The notes: generated from the sequence alone by a model not told the origin. Counted from the stretch's first letter, positions 18,980 to 32,510 are shown. The stretch: 64,000 nucleotides of DNA from Leucosporidium creatinivorum (GCA_001600635.1 BCKL01000023.1:375852-439851); one strand, 5' to 3'. Numbers and translations: made by a program.

Positions 18980-21900
18980 ATGGCAGACCGCCCTATCAGC
19001 TTCTCTGAGCTTCAGCAGGTATGTTCCGACCCTACGAGCGCTGTAGCAGGGTAGAGCGTTGCAAGGGAAGGGAGGGCGGGCGAGCTGTGCATCTTGCTTG
19101 GACCCGAGCGCGCGACACGCGTTCGTCGCTTGCGCTGAGCTGCTAGAGAGCAGAGAGCTGGGCCGAGAAGGGTGGCATACTGCAGGAGTACAGAGGAGGA
19201 GCAGAACAACCTACAGGGGTGCACCAGAGCTAACCGTTTGCTCCCAAACAGATCACCGCCCTCGGGATCCAGCCAGCAAGCATCGGATTCGCTACGCTTA
19301 CGCTCGAATCGGAGCGATACATTTGTGTACGAGAGGAAGTGAATGGCGCCAAGCAGGTCGTCATCATCGACCTCGCCGACGCTTCGAATGTCATCCGCCG
19401 CCCCATCTCGGCAGAGTCGGCCATCATGCACCTCGAAGAGAAGGTCATTGCTCTCCGAGGTGAGTACTAGAGGGCTGGATAGCTCTGCAGCTGAGCTGAC
19501 GCCTCTGTGATACAGCCGGACGTCAACTGCAGATCTTCAACATCGACCTCAAGCAGAAGGTCAAGTCGCACTTGATGCACGAGGACGTAGTCTTCTGGAA
19601 GTGGATCTCGACTACCACCCTCGGTATCGTCACCGATACGGCCGTCTACCAGTGAGCTACATGCGATTAGCTACGTTCGCCGTGCAGAGCTGACGCGTTT
19701 CCTTCGCGCTCCACAGCTGGGTCGCGTACGCTCCTGCTTCCGCTCCTGCAACCCAAACCGCCGACGCTCCCGTCAAGGTGTTCGACCGTCATGCTTCCCT
19801 CGCCGGCAACCAGATCATCAACTACCGCGTCACCCCCGACGAGAAGTGGCTCGTCTTGGTCGGCATCAGCTCCAACACGACCAACCCCGCTGGGTTCAAG
19901 GTCAAGGGCGCCATGCAGCTTTACTCGCGCGAGCGTGGAGTTAGTCAGCCGATCGAGGGACATGCTGCTAGCTTTGCTCAGCTGAGGCTGGATGGAGCGA
20001 GCGAGGATACCAAGCTGTTTGCCTTCGCCGTTCGCACCGCGACTGGCGCCAAAGTGAGTCGTTACGGAGCGAAGGAGGAGGAGAACAGGAGCTGACTGTA
20101 GTTTCCACAGCTCCACGTCGTCGAGATTGATCACAACGCTGCCAACCCCGTCTACGCCAAGAAGGCGGTGGACGTCTTCTTTCCCCCCGAGGCGACCAAC
20201 GACTTCCCCGTCGCGATGCAAGTCTCGCAGCGCTACGGCATCGTCTACCTCGTCACAAAGTACGGCTTCATCCACCTCTACGACCTCGAGACGGGCACGT
20301 GCATCTACATGAACCGCATCTCGGGCGAGACCATGTTCGTCACCTGCGAGCAGGAGGCCACGGGAGGCATCATCGGAGTCAACCGCAAGGGACAAGTCCT
20401 CTCCGTCACCGTCGACGACGATACCATCATCCCTTACATCCTCTCCACCCTCAACAACACCGACCTCGCCATTCGCCTCGCCTCGCGCGCCAACCTCCCC
20501 GGCGCCGACGACCTTTACACTCGCCAATTCGCCAACCTCTTCCAAGGCGGCAACTACTCTGAGGCCGCCAAGGTCGCCGCCAACTCTCCTCGCGGCATCC
20601 TTCGCACGGCGCAGACGATCGAGCAGTTCAAGGGCGTCCCCGTTCAGGCGGGCCAGCTCTCCCCGATTTTGCAGTACTTTGGCATCTTACTCGAGCGCGG
20701 CAAGCTCAACAAGTTTGAGAGTTTGGAGCTCGCTCGTCCCGTGCTGGTGCAGGGTCGCAAGCAGCTGTTGGAGAAGTGGTTGAAGGAGGACAAGGTGAGT
20801 TTTCGGCGATGATGTTGAGGCGCGGGAGAGGATCGTGCAGGTCGCTGACTCTCTTTGACACCACAGATCGAGTGCAGTGAGGAGCTCGGAGACATTGTGC
20901 GCTCCCACGACATGACACTCGCGCTCTCCGTCTACCTTCGCGCCAACGTCCCCAACAAGGTCGTGTACGTTGTCTCGCCGCTCGCATCTACCTCGATACA
21001 TCGCTAACAAGTCCCCCTCGACAGCGCCTGCTTCGCCGAGACTGGCCAGTTCGCCAAGATTGTCGTCTACGCCAAGCGCGTCAACTACACTCCCGACTAC
21101 GCCTCGCTTCTCCAGCACATCACTCGTCTTAACCCCGATCAGGGAGCCGAGTTCGCCGGACAGCTCGTCAACGACGAGAGTGGACCTTTGGTGGACGTTG
21201 AGAGGGTGAGTTCGGAGCTCAGGCGCTTCCTCAGAGCTTGCTGACCCCGCTGGTACCATAGGTCGTCGACGTCTTCATGTCGCAGAACATGATCCAGCAG
21301 GCCACCTCCTTCCTCCTCGACGCCCTCAAGGAGAACCGCCCCGAGCAGGCCCACCTCCAAACCCGCCTCCTCGAGATGAACCTCGTCAACGCCCCCCAAG
21401 TCGCCGACGCCATTCTCGGTAACGAGATGTTCTCGCACTACGATCGCCCCCGTATTGCCAACCTTTGCGAGAAGGCTGGTCTTCTGCAGCGTGTGAGTGG
21501 TAGTGGGCTCGATCTTCGCCGAGAGCGAGTGCTGACCCGCTCTTACATCTAATAGGCCCTCGAGCACTACGAGGATATCGCCGACATCAAGCGCGTTGTC
21601 GTCCACACCAACCTCCTCGCCGCTGATGTACGTCTCGCCTGTCCGCCTTTCGAGAGCGATGGATCTGACGCTCCTTAACGCTCGCAGTGGCTCGTCAACT
21701 ACTTTGGCACCCTCACCGTCGAGCAGACCCTCGAGTGCTTCAACGAGATGCTCAAGGTCAACATTCGCCAGAACCTCCAGGTTGTCGTGCAGTCGGCTAC
21801 CAAGTACTCGGATCTTATCGGACCCGTTCGCTTGATCGAGATGTTCGAGTCGTTCAAGACTGCCGAGGGTGAGTACGATGCGGGTTAGAGTAGTAGAGGG

Positions 21901-24900
21901 TATGAAGCTGACCTTGTGAACCTACAGGACTGTACTACTACCTCGGCTCGGTCGTCAACCTCAGCGAGGACTCGGAGGTCCACTTCAAGTACATCCAGGC
22001 CGCCACCAGGACCGGTCAGATCCGCGAGGTCGAGCGCATCGTCCGCGAAAGCAACTTTTACAACCCCGAGAAGGTCAAGAACTTCCTCAAGGAGGCCAAG
22101 CTCGCCGACCAGCTCCCCCTCATCATCGTCTGCGACCGCTTCGACTTTGTCCACGACCTCGTCCTCTATCTTTACCAAAACGGCCTTACCAACTTCATCG
22201 AGGTCTACGTCCAGCGCGTCAACTCGGCTCGCACGCCCCAGGTCATCGGAGGCCTCCTCGACGTCGACTGCGATGAGACCACCGTCAAGGCGCTCCTCGC
22301 TTCCGTCACGGGCCCCGTTCCCGTCGATGAGCTCGTCGACGAGGTCGAGAAGCGCAATCGCCTCAAGTTGATCCTTCCCTGGCTCGAGGCCAAGATCGCC
22401 GCCGGAAACCAGGAGCCCGCCATCTACAACGCTCTCGCCAAGATCTATATCGACTCGAACAACAACCCCGAGGCCTTCCTCAAGGAAAACAACGTGCGAC
22501 CAATACGCTCACGACTCGAGAACAACTGCTGACCCTCGCTCCCTGCTACAGATCTACGACCCTCTGATCGTCGGCAAGTACTGCGAGAAGCGCGACCCTT
22601 ACCTCGCCTACATCGCCTACGCCAAGGGCTTCTGCGACGACGAGCTCGTCACCATCACCAACGACAACTCGATGTTCAAGCACCAGGCTCGCTACCTCGT
22701 CAAGCGACGACGCCTCGAACTGTGGACTCAGGTCCTCAGCTCGGACAATGTCCACAAGCGCCAGCTCGTCGACCAGGTGTGTCCTTCTGCTCGGTTGTAG
22801 CCCGAGCGCCAGGCTGATCCAGCGCATCTCACAGGTCGTCGCCACCGCCGTCCCCGAGTCGACCGACCCCGAGGACGTCTCGGTCACCGTCAAGGCCTTC
22901 CTCTCGGCCGATCTCCCCTCAGAGCTCATCGAGTTGCTCGAGAAGATCATCCTCGAGCCTTCCGCCTTCAGCGACAACGCCAACCTCAAGAAGCTCCTCC
23001 TCCTCACCGCCATCCGCGCCGACAAGGGCAAAGTGATGCAGTACATCGAGAAGGTCGAGGGCTTCGACGTCAACGAGATCTCGAGCATTGCGGTCGAGCA
23101 CGGGCTCTACGAGGAGGCCTTCACCCTCTACCGCAAGCACAACCAGCACCTCGACGCCATGAACGTCCTCGTCGAGTACATCGTCAGCATCGACCGCGCT
23201 TCGCAGTACGCCACCAAGGTTGACGAGCCCGCCGTCTGGAGTCGCCTCGGAAAGGCCCAGCTCGACGGTCTTCGCGTCAAGGATGCCATCGACTCGTACA
23301 TCAAGGCCGAGGATCCATCCAACTACCTCGAGGTCATCGAGACTGCCTCCCGCGCCGGCAAGCACGACGACCTCGTCCGCTACCTCCAGATGGCTCGCAA
23401 GACGCTCCGCGAACCCGCCATCGACACCGAGCTCGCCTTCGCCTACGCCCGTACCGACCGCCTGCACGATATGGAGGAGTTCCTCGCGATGACCAACGTC
23501 GCCGACCAGCTCTCGGCCGGAGAGAAGGCCTTCGAGGCGGGCATGTACGACGCCGCCAAGCTCCTGTTCACCAGTATCTCCAACTGGGCTCGTCTCGCCA
23601 CCACCCTCATCTACCTCGGCGAGAACCAGGCTGCCGTCGATGCCGCTCGCAAGGCCGGCAACACCCAGTGAGTTCGCCCTCGTCTTCTCGTGCTGATCCG
23701 AGCTGACCTCTCGATCGTCTCGCAGGGTCTGGAAGCAGGTCAATGCCGCGTGTATCGACAAGAAGGAGTTCCGCTTGGCCCAGATTTGCGGTCTCAACCT
23801 CATCGTCCACGCCGAGGAGCTTACCGTGCGTTCCCCTTCGCTGCTCTTTCGCTTACACCTCGAGCTGACCTTGATTCTCTTCGCAGGCTCTCGTCCGTCT
23901 GTACGAGCACCAAGGCTTCACCGACGAGCTCATCTCGCTGCTCGAGGCTGGCCTCGGACTCGAGCGGGCTCACATGGGCATGTTCACCGAGCTCTCGGTT
24001 CTCTACGCCAAGGTACGTCTTTTGTCGAGAGCTCGAGGCCATCGACTGACCGTCTTGCTGCCTCGCAGTACCGTCCCGAGCGCCTCATGGAGCACCTCAA
24101 GCTGTTCTGGTCGCGCATCAGTACGTCTCGCTGCTTCCGAGAAACTCGCTCCTCGTCGCTGACCTCCTGCCCCTCCCACAGACATCCCCAAGGTCATCCG
24201 CGCCTCCGAGCAGGCTCATCTCTGGTCGGAGCTTGTCTTCCTCTACGTCAAGTACGACGAGTTCGACAACGCCGCCCTCGCCATGATGGAGCGCGCCGCC
24301 GACGCATGGGAGCACAACCAGTTCAAGGAGGTCGTGGTCAAGGTCGCCAACATTGAGATCTACTACAAGGCCCTCACCCACTACCTCACCGAGCAGCCCA
24401 TGCTCCTCAACGACCTCCTCGTCGTCCTCGCCCCTCGGATCGACCACACTCGCGTCGTCAAGATGTTCCAGAAGGCGGACGAGCTACCGAGTACGTCCAG
24501 CTGCTTCTGAACTCGCTTCTCTGCTAATCGCGGTCGCCTCTTCGCAGTGATCAAGTCGTACCTCATCGCCGTGCAGCACGTGAGTTGCTTTCGCTGCTTC
24601 TCCGCCGAGGTCTCGAGCTGACCTTCTCTTCGACTACAGAACAACATTCCCGCCGTCAACGAGAGCTACAACGAGCTGCTGATCGAGGACGAGGACTACA
24701 AGACTCTTCGCGACTCGACCGACTCGCAAGATGCCTTCGATGCCCTCGGCCTTGCTAGCCGATTGGAGAAGCACGAGCTCCTCGAGTTCCGTCGACGTGG
24801 GTTTTTGTTACATAGCAAGCTTTGCGAGAACACGCTGACACTCGTTTCATCTTCGCAGTGGCCGCTCATCTCTACAAGAAGAACAGCAAGTGGGAGCGTG

Positions 24901-25544
24901 AGTAGCCTGCCTTCGTCTCTCGGAAAGCGTGAAGCTGACTCCCTTCTCTCCTATCCTGCAGAATCGATCTCGCTGTCGAAGCAGGACAAGCTGTTCAAGG
25001 ATGCGATCGAGACGGCCGCGACGTCGGGTGAGAGCGAGGTCGCCGAGGAGCTGTTGAACTACTTCGTGTACGTTGCCTCGCCTTCTCGGATTGTCGCAGT
25101 ACCTAATTCGCTCCTCACCTTGCAGCGACATTGGATCCCGGGAATGCTACACCGCTACTCGTGAGGCCTGCGCCGCCTCGGCTCGCGCTCTGCCACAGTC
25201 GCTGACTTCGTTTGTTCACCCACAGTCTTCGTCTGCTACGACCTCATCCGTTCCGATCAGGCTCAGTACTTGTCATGGAAGTCGGGACTCAACGACTTCA
25301 CCAGTGAGTCCGCTTGGCTTCGCTCGCTCTCGGCGGCGATCTGCTCGACCGACCACTCGCTAACCTCTCACGCTCCCTCGCAGTGCCCTACCTCATCACT
25401 CAGGAGCGGCACCGCAACGACCAGCTCGCTTCGCTCGCAAAACTGGTCAAGGAGCTGTCAACGAAGGAGGCAAAGAAGGAGGAGGCCGAGTCGGCAGCAC
25501 CGATTCTGATGGGAGGTGGACAGATGGCGCTTGGTTGGCAGTAA
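18980..25544 (+). CDS. CHC1: Clathrin heavy chain
   Basis: Predicted 1661-residue clathrin heavy chain, within the usual 1650-1680 range, in 24 exons. The first is 39 nt (18980-19018), followed by a long 233-nt intron. Others: 19252-19459, 19516-19651, 19717-20053, 20111-20794, 20867-20964, 21025-21205, 21262-21492, 21556-21627, 21688-21868, 21928-22493, 22552-22776, 22835-23667, 23726-23825, 23887-24012, 24069-24120, 24182-24490, 24548-24579, 24640-24796, 24859-24897, 24962-25067, 25126-25160, 25226-25303, 25384-25544. The start [13 protein letters not shown] and the propeller ([40 protein letters not shown]) are typical, as are [20 protein letters not shown] and the CHC repeats of the leg ([40 protein letters not shown]). 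It ends [10 protein letters not shown]. It forms triskelia coating vesicles at the plasma membrane and trans-Golgi. Confidence 0.98.
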
Positions 25545-25684
25545 ATCCGTTAGACAATGTTTACCTGAAGTGCTCTTTCAGCTTGTGCAGCTGTACTCGA
25601 CCGCGAGTAGGGAGGACCAGAGTTGACTTTCGAGTCCCTTCGCCTCTTGACCTCTCACGCTTCGCCTCGCTTCTCATAGACGCC

Positions 25685-27146
25685 ATGGCGCCTCCACCCG
25701 AGTACTCTCTAGGATCGTTCGGCTACAGTGTCGGTCCCTCCCCTTTACTCGACGGGTCTATCGTCGTTCCACCAGGCTCGATTGCCGCCATGCGCATCCC
25801 GCCCTCGTCGCCGCCCCTCGAGTTTGATACCAACTCGCCTCACCCTAGTATCGCTACATCGTACGAATCTGCTTCTGCACCGCCCTCGGCTGCCGGATCG
25901 CAACACAACTCGCCCGCTCCCTCGCGCCCCTCCTCTCCCTCCTCCGCCGCGCCCATAACCAAACCCAAGCCCAAGCGCGTCCGCAGAGCCAAGGGTTGTC
26001 CTCATCTCCTCGCCGTAATTAGCCTGTACTCCACTGAGCCACAGGTGCGCAAAGCCTAGCTCTCTTCGACTGCTGCTTAGCTGATCCATGAGCGTTTCGC
26101 AGAAGCTGTACGCGAAGGTGGCCTACATCGCTTCGTTCGGCGGGCCGAGCGACCCGGACTTTGATGCTCCCGTACCCACAACTGCCCTACTCCGCCGCAA
26201 CTACCTCCTCTCCGTCGAAGCGACTGGCCGCGCCTCGGCCAACGATATCAGCCAGTCTCTCAAACCGGCTCTTTACCGCTCGCATAACTACTTCACTGCT
26301 CCCCGATTCGAGGTGGAGGATAGGACGGGTCAGAAGTATGTCAATGATCGCATGAGTTGGTTGATCGCGAGGGAGGAGATCGTTGAAGTGACCGACAAAA
26401 ATCCTGTACGTTCTCCGGACTCCCTGTCAGTCTCAACTCTCACCACTAATATACACTTTCCCAGCTTCGCTTCTACATCCCCTCACCCTTCGACTACCCC
26501 TCCTCGCTCGCTCCCGGCGCTCAAGAGCCCATCAAAGTCCTTCGCCTGTCACCCCTCAGTCTCGGCAACCTTCTCTCCAGTCTCCCCCTTCTCAATCCGA
26601 CCGCAACGCACAACCTTGCCGGCGCCCCTCCTCCCACACCCAGCTCTTCGCTCGCCCTTCCCAGCACCGGCGGAGGAGGACCCTTCGGCGGAGGAGGACC
26701 CGCGCCTACGGGACAGCCCAGCGGTACGAGTGGGGCGGGAGAGACGACGAGGAGCGGAAGTTGGGGAGCCGCGAGGGGGCTGGAGCAGCAGCAGGAACAG
26801 CAGGCGAATGATGGGAGCAAGACGGAGAGCGGAGGAGAAAGCGACGAGGAGACTGTGGATGGAGGCGAGCTTCAGGGATGGGAGGAAGCGGTCGAGGAAG
26901 AGGAGCGCATGTATAGGATGTTCAGTGGAGGCGGTGGGGGAAGGGAGAACAGTTGCGGAGAGAGCGCGGTTGGAACGTGGATGGCAGAGGTCGCTTTGGC
27001 TAGCGAGGGTGCAGGGGGAAGTGGTGCTGTATTTGAAATGCTTGCTATCTGCTCTTTAAGCTCCCTTGCTAAGCTGGAAGGCTGATTTTCTCGAAGTTCA
27101 CTGATTGAGGTTGCAGACCCGCCGGAGAGCGCTGGCCAACGGATAG
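25685..27146 (+). CDS. Unknown protein with one conserved-looking domain
   Basis: I do not recognise this protein. Best model: exons 25685-26044, 26103-26405, 26465-27028 and 27117-27146 (418 residues). If the last, weakly supported intron (GTATTT donor) is retained, the frame ends at 27085 (427 residues). The N-terminal 100 residues are Ser/Pro-rich and end in a basic patch (KPKPKRVRRAKG). A folded-looking domain follows across two junctions: CPHLLAVISLYSTEPQ, KLYAKVAYIASFGG, LRRNYLLSVEATGRASANDI, ALYRSHNYFTAPRFEVEDRT, MSWLIAREEIVEVTDKNPLR. A Gly/Pro-rich stretch and an acidic tail come next (ELQGWEEAVEEEERMYRMF). No catalytic motif, signal peptide or membrane segment was seen. The stop is only 123 bp from the stop of the convergent neighbour. 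Confidence 0.6.
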
Positions 27147-27269
27147 CTCGGTCGACTGGAGCGGAAGGGAGCAAGAGCTCTCAGCGAACGAGGCGCAGCA
27201 GTCCGAGCGAGCTATTACAAAGCTTTCAAATTGTCAAGATTATCGCACTAAGCAGTTCACGCCTCTTAC

Positions 27270-28975
27270 TCAGGTCAACGTCGGCCTCGGCCTCGCGCAG
27301 CGCTCTTCGGCCGTCTCGGCGCTTGCGCTCTCCCCTCCTTCCCTCGCCGTCCACACTTGCGTTTTGAGCAGCGTCGAGTCCTCCTCTACAACTTCCCCTC
27401 CAGCACCGCGTTTCAGCTTGATCTGAGCTAGCCCGAACCCCAGCGTAGCGACGACTTGCGATCCCTCGCGCTCGGCGTTGATCTCGTTGCCTCCGACCTG
27501 CTTCATTGTCATGTCGTCGAAGGAGAGGGCGACGAGCTCGGAACCAGAGGTTGTTATCGAGGGGAAGATGATGTCGAACTCGGAGGAGAGGTAGTGCTGG
27601 CGGTGGAGCTTGAGCCAGGCCAGCGAGTCGACGACGAGACGGTGCAGCTGTTGAGCCATAGGCTGGAGGAACGTCTCCGCATGGAGAAACGGGTCGCCTA
27701 CGCACTGCCATGCATCTCCTACGGCGTTCAGGAGGCTGCTCGAGATCTGACGGAGGAGACCAAGTCGTTGCTCGGGGGTGACAAGCGACTCGAAGGCGCC
27801 GAAGCTGGTCGCTCGCCATTGCGCCGCGTGTGCTCGAAGCCCTGTGTTATAGCGAGTCGGTGTTAGTATCTCCCCGCCTTCCGTTCGCAAGGATCTTACC
27901 AGTATCCCTCGTCTGCTGCTGCATCTCTCGCAGGAGATCGAAGCCGTTGCCCGAGAAGTAGCGGGCGAAAGGGTGGAAGGGGCCCAGGAAGCTGGCGAAG
28001 ACTTCTTCGCAGAGGATGACCTTGAGAAGGGGATAGAAGAGTTCGTTGATGTTCGTCGGCTGGCCGTTGGCTTTGAAGGAGGCGAGGAGGCGCTGAGCGC
28101 CGAAGTCCCCGCGCGCGGCGCGCTGCTCTGCGAGCGCCTCCAGCTCGGTGGGGATGGGCATGGCGCCGACTGCGTCGGGAAGCTGCTCAAAGAAGCTGAA
28201 GGCAATCTGGTCGATGGCTTCGTTGATGTCCTTGAGGCCGACGACGACTCGGTTGACGTCTCCAGCGTCGTCGAGGTCGAGGAACGTCTTGGCCTCCGCT
28301 AGCGACTTCTGAGCTCGGGTACACTTGTCGTTGAGCTCCTCGTATGCCGCCGAGAGAGCGACTCGATCCGCCTGCTGATTCCTGAGCTTCGAGCGAAGGT
28401 CGGCGTTCTCGTCCGAGACGACCGAGTAGCTCCTCCTCGCCCTCTCTAGCTCGGCGAGGGCTTTGGCGAGGTCGTTGCGGAGGACAGCTACCTTGGAATG
28501 ACCCTTGAACTGCTGCTGGAGTTTGGCGTTCTGCGACTCGATCTGGCGAATCTTCTGCTGGTCGGCCTGGCGGTCGGCTTCGTACTGACGGGCGAGCTTC
28601 TCATCCTCGCGTCTCGTTTTGTTAATGAGACCGCTCAAAGAAGGGAGCTTGATGCTGCTCGAGCTTGCTCCGGCAGCGTTGGCGTACGAGCGAGTCGAGG
28701 TGGGAGTCGCCGAGCGAGAGCCGGGTGGGGAGGAGAGCAAGCTCGCGTCGTTGTTTATGAGGCTAGCGAAGCGATTGGTGATGGGGAGGGAAGCTGCATA
28801 GCCTGAAGCGTAGTCCGAGCTGCCGCGCATGCTGTTTAAGAGTCGTCAGCGCGACGCCGAGCGCGCCCGCTTCTCACATTGAGCAGCTAGCTCACCTGTC
28901 GGTGTCCTGCCAAGCAGCACGCTGAGATGGGTGACTACCTGTTATCCACGCTGTAGTGCGACTCAAGATGCCCAT
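27270..28975 (-). CDS. Coiled-coil protein, unknown function
   Basis: Predicted 527-residue protein in three exons: 28896-28975, 27900-28831, 27270-27841. I chose the start at 28975 because the small first exon (MGILSRTTAWITGS, then AAWQDTDS) splices in frame onto the main exon through a good GTGAGC donor. Starting inside exon 2 at 28830 would lose 48 residues. Residues of about 90-220 form a coiled coil (KLARQYEADRQADQQKIRQI, NDLAKALAELERARRSYSVV). The C-terminal half looks globular and helical: NEAIDQIAFSFFEQLPDAVG, VILCEEVFASFLGPFHPFAR, QQLHRLVVDSLAWLKLHRQH, LVALSFDDMTMKQVGGNEIN. This arrangement fits a cytoskeletal or tethering protein but I recognise no family. Convergent with the unknown gene at 25685 and tandem with tRNase Z, 169 bp away. 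Confidence 0.72.
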
Positions 28976-29144
28976 GAGCTGTCGAGACGAATCGAGTCGA
29001 GAGCGAGCGAGCGAGCGACGAGCAATGTGGTCGAAGCGAGAGAGGCGAGGGCAGCTTCGCTCCGAGTTCGATCTCTGAGCTGCTCACCCTCGTGGTGGAG
29101 CTCTAGAGTAGTGAGTTGATTTCTCAGCAGCCTCTATCTGCTGC

Positions 29145-32100
29145 CTACTTTCCCACCTCATCAACCACCATCCCCTCCTCGCCCACCTTCCCCTCCTTCT
29201 TCGCGCTCTTCACCTCCTTCTCCAAACTCGCCAACACCTCACTATCCTCCTCGGCCTCATCCCACCCAAACAGCGTATCCATCGGCTCGCGGTAATGCTC
29301 CATCTTCCAGAATTCGTCGAGGCGAAGGGTGGCTAGATCGAAGGCGATGGCGACGGTGGGTTCGGCGATGGAGGAGTCGGAGGAGGAGTGGGTGAGGGGA
29401 GGCAGCTTGGGGTAGCGGGCGGAGAAGTGAGTGAGGAGGAGGTGGCGGGCTTTCATCCTGTGCGAATCAATGAACAGGAGCGATCAGCTGTCGCCCTCTT
29501 CGGCGGAAGAAATCAGGCCGCGAACTTGAACGTACCGCGTAGCAACGTCGATAGCCTGTCCGAATGTACTGTGCCCCTTGGCGTGAGCTACCTCGGGCAT
29601 GTCGTCCTGAATGGTAGCCTCGTGGATGAGGAGCGAAGCGCCTTGGCCAGCGTCGACGAGGGCATCGCAGGGCATCGTGTCGCCCGAGAAGCTGAGTGGG
29701 CGAAGATAACGGAAAGAGAAGAGGTCAGCGATGGCAGATATACTCGGCAGCAAGCAACGAGCACTCACGCAGCCTTCCAGCCCGACTCGTGCGTGATGAC
29801 CAAGCCCCAGCAGCGGCATCGGTGCAAAACGGGGACGGCGAGGACCTTTGTAAGGCCGAGAAGAGACTTGAGGTCGTCGATGACGGTAAGCCTGAGAATA
29901 TGAAGAGACTTGGTCAGCTTCCGGTGTCTCGCGCATCAGTCTCGCCTGCGTCGAGGAGAGCTCGCTCCTCGAGATGGGCAGCGAGAACGCCGAGAGACAA
30001 GGACGAGTCACCTCCAATCCCCGTCCCTCATCGCCTTCCCCGGCTCCATAACTCCACTATCCACAAACTTGACGTCCCTCCCCCTCTCACTCATCCGCTT
30101 CGCCGAATCGAGCCCGACATCAAAGAGGTAGTTCTGCTCATTCAGGTAGACGCGCACGCCCGGTGGGCCGATGATGGTGATTGGGTCAGAGGGAGGGGGG
30201 TTGAGCTGTTCTCACACAGGAGAGGGTCAGCGAGGAGGGAGAAGGAGGGAAAGGGAAAGAACGAACCTGTGAGCGCTCACGCATGATGGTCGTTAGACCG
30301 GCATGATGATCCTGATGCAGATGACTGATGAAGAGCAGCTTGACGCCCCTCAATACCTCCCTCGCTCCCTCCAAGCCGAACCTCCTCGCCAACTGTCCCC
30401 AAGTTCCCTCCCCAGCATCCAACAGCACATACGCCGGCTCCTTCCCCTCCGTCGGCGGTAGATGGATGAGCGTAGAGCTGACATTCCGGTACTTGGAGGG
30501 GATGGCGCTGCCCGTCCCGAGTGGAGTGACCTGCAGATCATCCCCCGGCTGCATCGACCGCTCCCCGCTCTCCAACTTAGCTGCCCTCCTCTCGCTCAGC
30601 CTCTTCACCTCCTTGTTGACCTCGCTCGCTTGCTTGACAAACGCATCCCAAGCCTCGCCCGCTTTCCTCTGCACCTCTTCACCCTTCTCCGCTCCCTTCA
30701 ACCTCGAAGCCTCAAGGTCCGCTTCGGGGGAAGGGACGGCGAAATTGAAAGTGCGATAGTCTGTGCCGGCGGTGTTGGGTAGAGGGACATGGGTGTTTGA
30801 GAAACGGTCGTTCGTCGATAGGAGGGTTGTGGAGGGTGGGAGTGCGGAGGAGGAGGAAGGGGAGGGAAGCGAGTAGATAGGAAGGGAGAACATCGCGGGG
30901 TCGAGGTAGCTCAGTCGGAGGGAGAGGAGGGCGGAGGGGACGAAGGTGAGGGGGTTGTTACCCTCCACTAGATCGGCGGAGGAGATGCGATGCGAGATGT
31001 TGAGTGAGGGGTCGAAGGAAGCGATGAAGGAGTGGAGGCGAGGGTCGGCGAGGACCGAGGGGCCGAGGAAGTAGAAGATGGTGCGGATTTGACCGCCTGT
31101 TGGGAGGGTGGTGAGGAGGGAGGAGGGGAGGGCGGCGAGGGAGGTGAGGTAGGAAGGGGAAGGGATGTTGAGGACGAGGAAGGCCTATCTCGAAGGTCCG
31201 AGGTCAGCGAGGCTCAGGTCTGGGGGGCAAAGAGAGAGAGAGATGACAACGCACAGTAGCCTCCTGACCCTCCGACATACAATCCTTCGCCTCAACCCAC
31301 TCTCCCTCTCCCTCCCCCTCAACAACCTTCGCCTCCTCCTCCCGCTCCCTCGCCATCCGCTCCCCCCTCTCCTTCTTCGTCTCCTTCTTCCTCTCTCCCC
31401 CTCCTCCTTCCTTCTCCGTCGCAAGAGCGTCCATCGCCTTCTTCGTAACCCAAACCCTCTCCCCCTTCGTCAACCTCGCAAAAGCAGCTCCGGGTTTGAC
31501 ACCCCGCTTCCTCGCTTCCTCAGGCTTGAAAGCACCTCTCAACTTCGGTCCTACGGCAAGGTAGCTGACCGTCGTCTCCTCCACCTTGCCACTCGCCGAA
31601 TCAACAGGAGGAGGAAGGGGCATAGGAAGGTACGCTGGACTCTGGGTCCTCCTGCCGTTGCTCGGAGGCGCAGAGGGAAGGTAGGGGTTCGTCGAAGTGC
31701 CGAGTGTGGCGAGCTCGTTCTCGGGCACGAAAGCCTTGCCGCGGAACATGTCGCGGAGGACCATTGTGCGCCAGAGGGAGGCGGAAGGGCCGGTTAGATG
31801 CGAGGGGTTGAAAGAGGGCTGAGAGGGATCGAAGAGAGGTGCTGGGGGTTCGGCGTTCTCGGAGGTGGTGGAGGTCGATGGTGGAGGTGATTTGGCGCGA
31901 GGAGGAGGCGAAGGGGAGGCGGAGGAACGCTTGCGCTTGAGGGAGGAGGGGGAGGAAGGAGTGGGCTGAGTCTGAGCAGCGGGTGCCGAGGGTGAGAGGG
32001 AGAGGGCGTAGACGATTAGGTTGCGGTCGGCGTGGACGGGTGCGGGGAGCTCAGTGAGTGGCGTGGTAGAAGAGATGGTTGGGGGAGTGGTGATCTTCAG

Positions 32101-32510
32101 CGAGAGTTGCTCGCTGTGGGGGAGAAAGGGAGGGAGTCAGTCTCGGCTCGGCTCGGCGAAGGCTGAATGAGAATAGCAAGGACCCACCGCCTCGTGAAGA
32201 ACCTGCAGCTCGCCACAAAATGCTCCAACCCTTGAGGTCCCACCAGCTCAAGTTCCCTACTCCCCGCCTCCACCGTGCTCAACACGAAACCCGGCAATCC
32301 CGTACTCCCCTCCAACCGATCCAAGAAGACCTGTCCCATCTTCTTCATCCCAATCTTGTTCTGCACGCATACACGACTGATACTCTCTGGTGTATTGAAG
32401 AGATAGCGATGTGAGTCGAAAGTGACGAGAAGGGAGGGAGACGAGTCGGTCGAATGGGTCGAGAGGAGCGAGAGGGTGTAGCGCGTGTTCATGGGCGCGG
32501 GGGAGGTCAT
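29145..32510 (-). CDS. TRZ1: tRNase Z, long form (tRNA 3' processing endonuclease)
   Basis: Predicted 961-residue long-form tRNase Z, which cuts the 3' trailer from precursor tRNAs in nucleus and mitochondria. Coding exons: 32188-32510, 31255-32113, 30267-31184, 30012-30205, 29769-29891, 29536-29691, 29145-29457. The N-terminal half is a degenerate metallo-beta-lactamase half with YLFNTPESISRVCVQNKIGM. The C-terminal half holds the active motifs: LGTGSAIPSKYRNVSSTLIH, the metal site ISHLHQDHHAGLTTIM, FSGDTMPCDALVDAG, LLIHEATIQDDMPEVAHAKG followed by HST, and LLLTHFSARYPK. Low-complexity acidic/basic insertions lie between. The first ATG opens MTSPAPMNTRY. The same frame stays open for 54 codons upstream within this exon (to 32672) and reads like a mitochondrial presequence. 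An upstream exon with a GTGAGT donor near 32893 appears to be 5'UTR. A mitochondrial form from a near-cognate start is possible. Confidence 0.93.

Noticed and set aside
22919-23803. A 294-codon minus-strand open frame
   Set aside because: It is the mirror of clathrin heavy chain exons 13-14 and has no features of its own.
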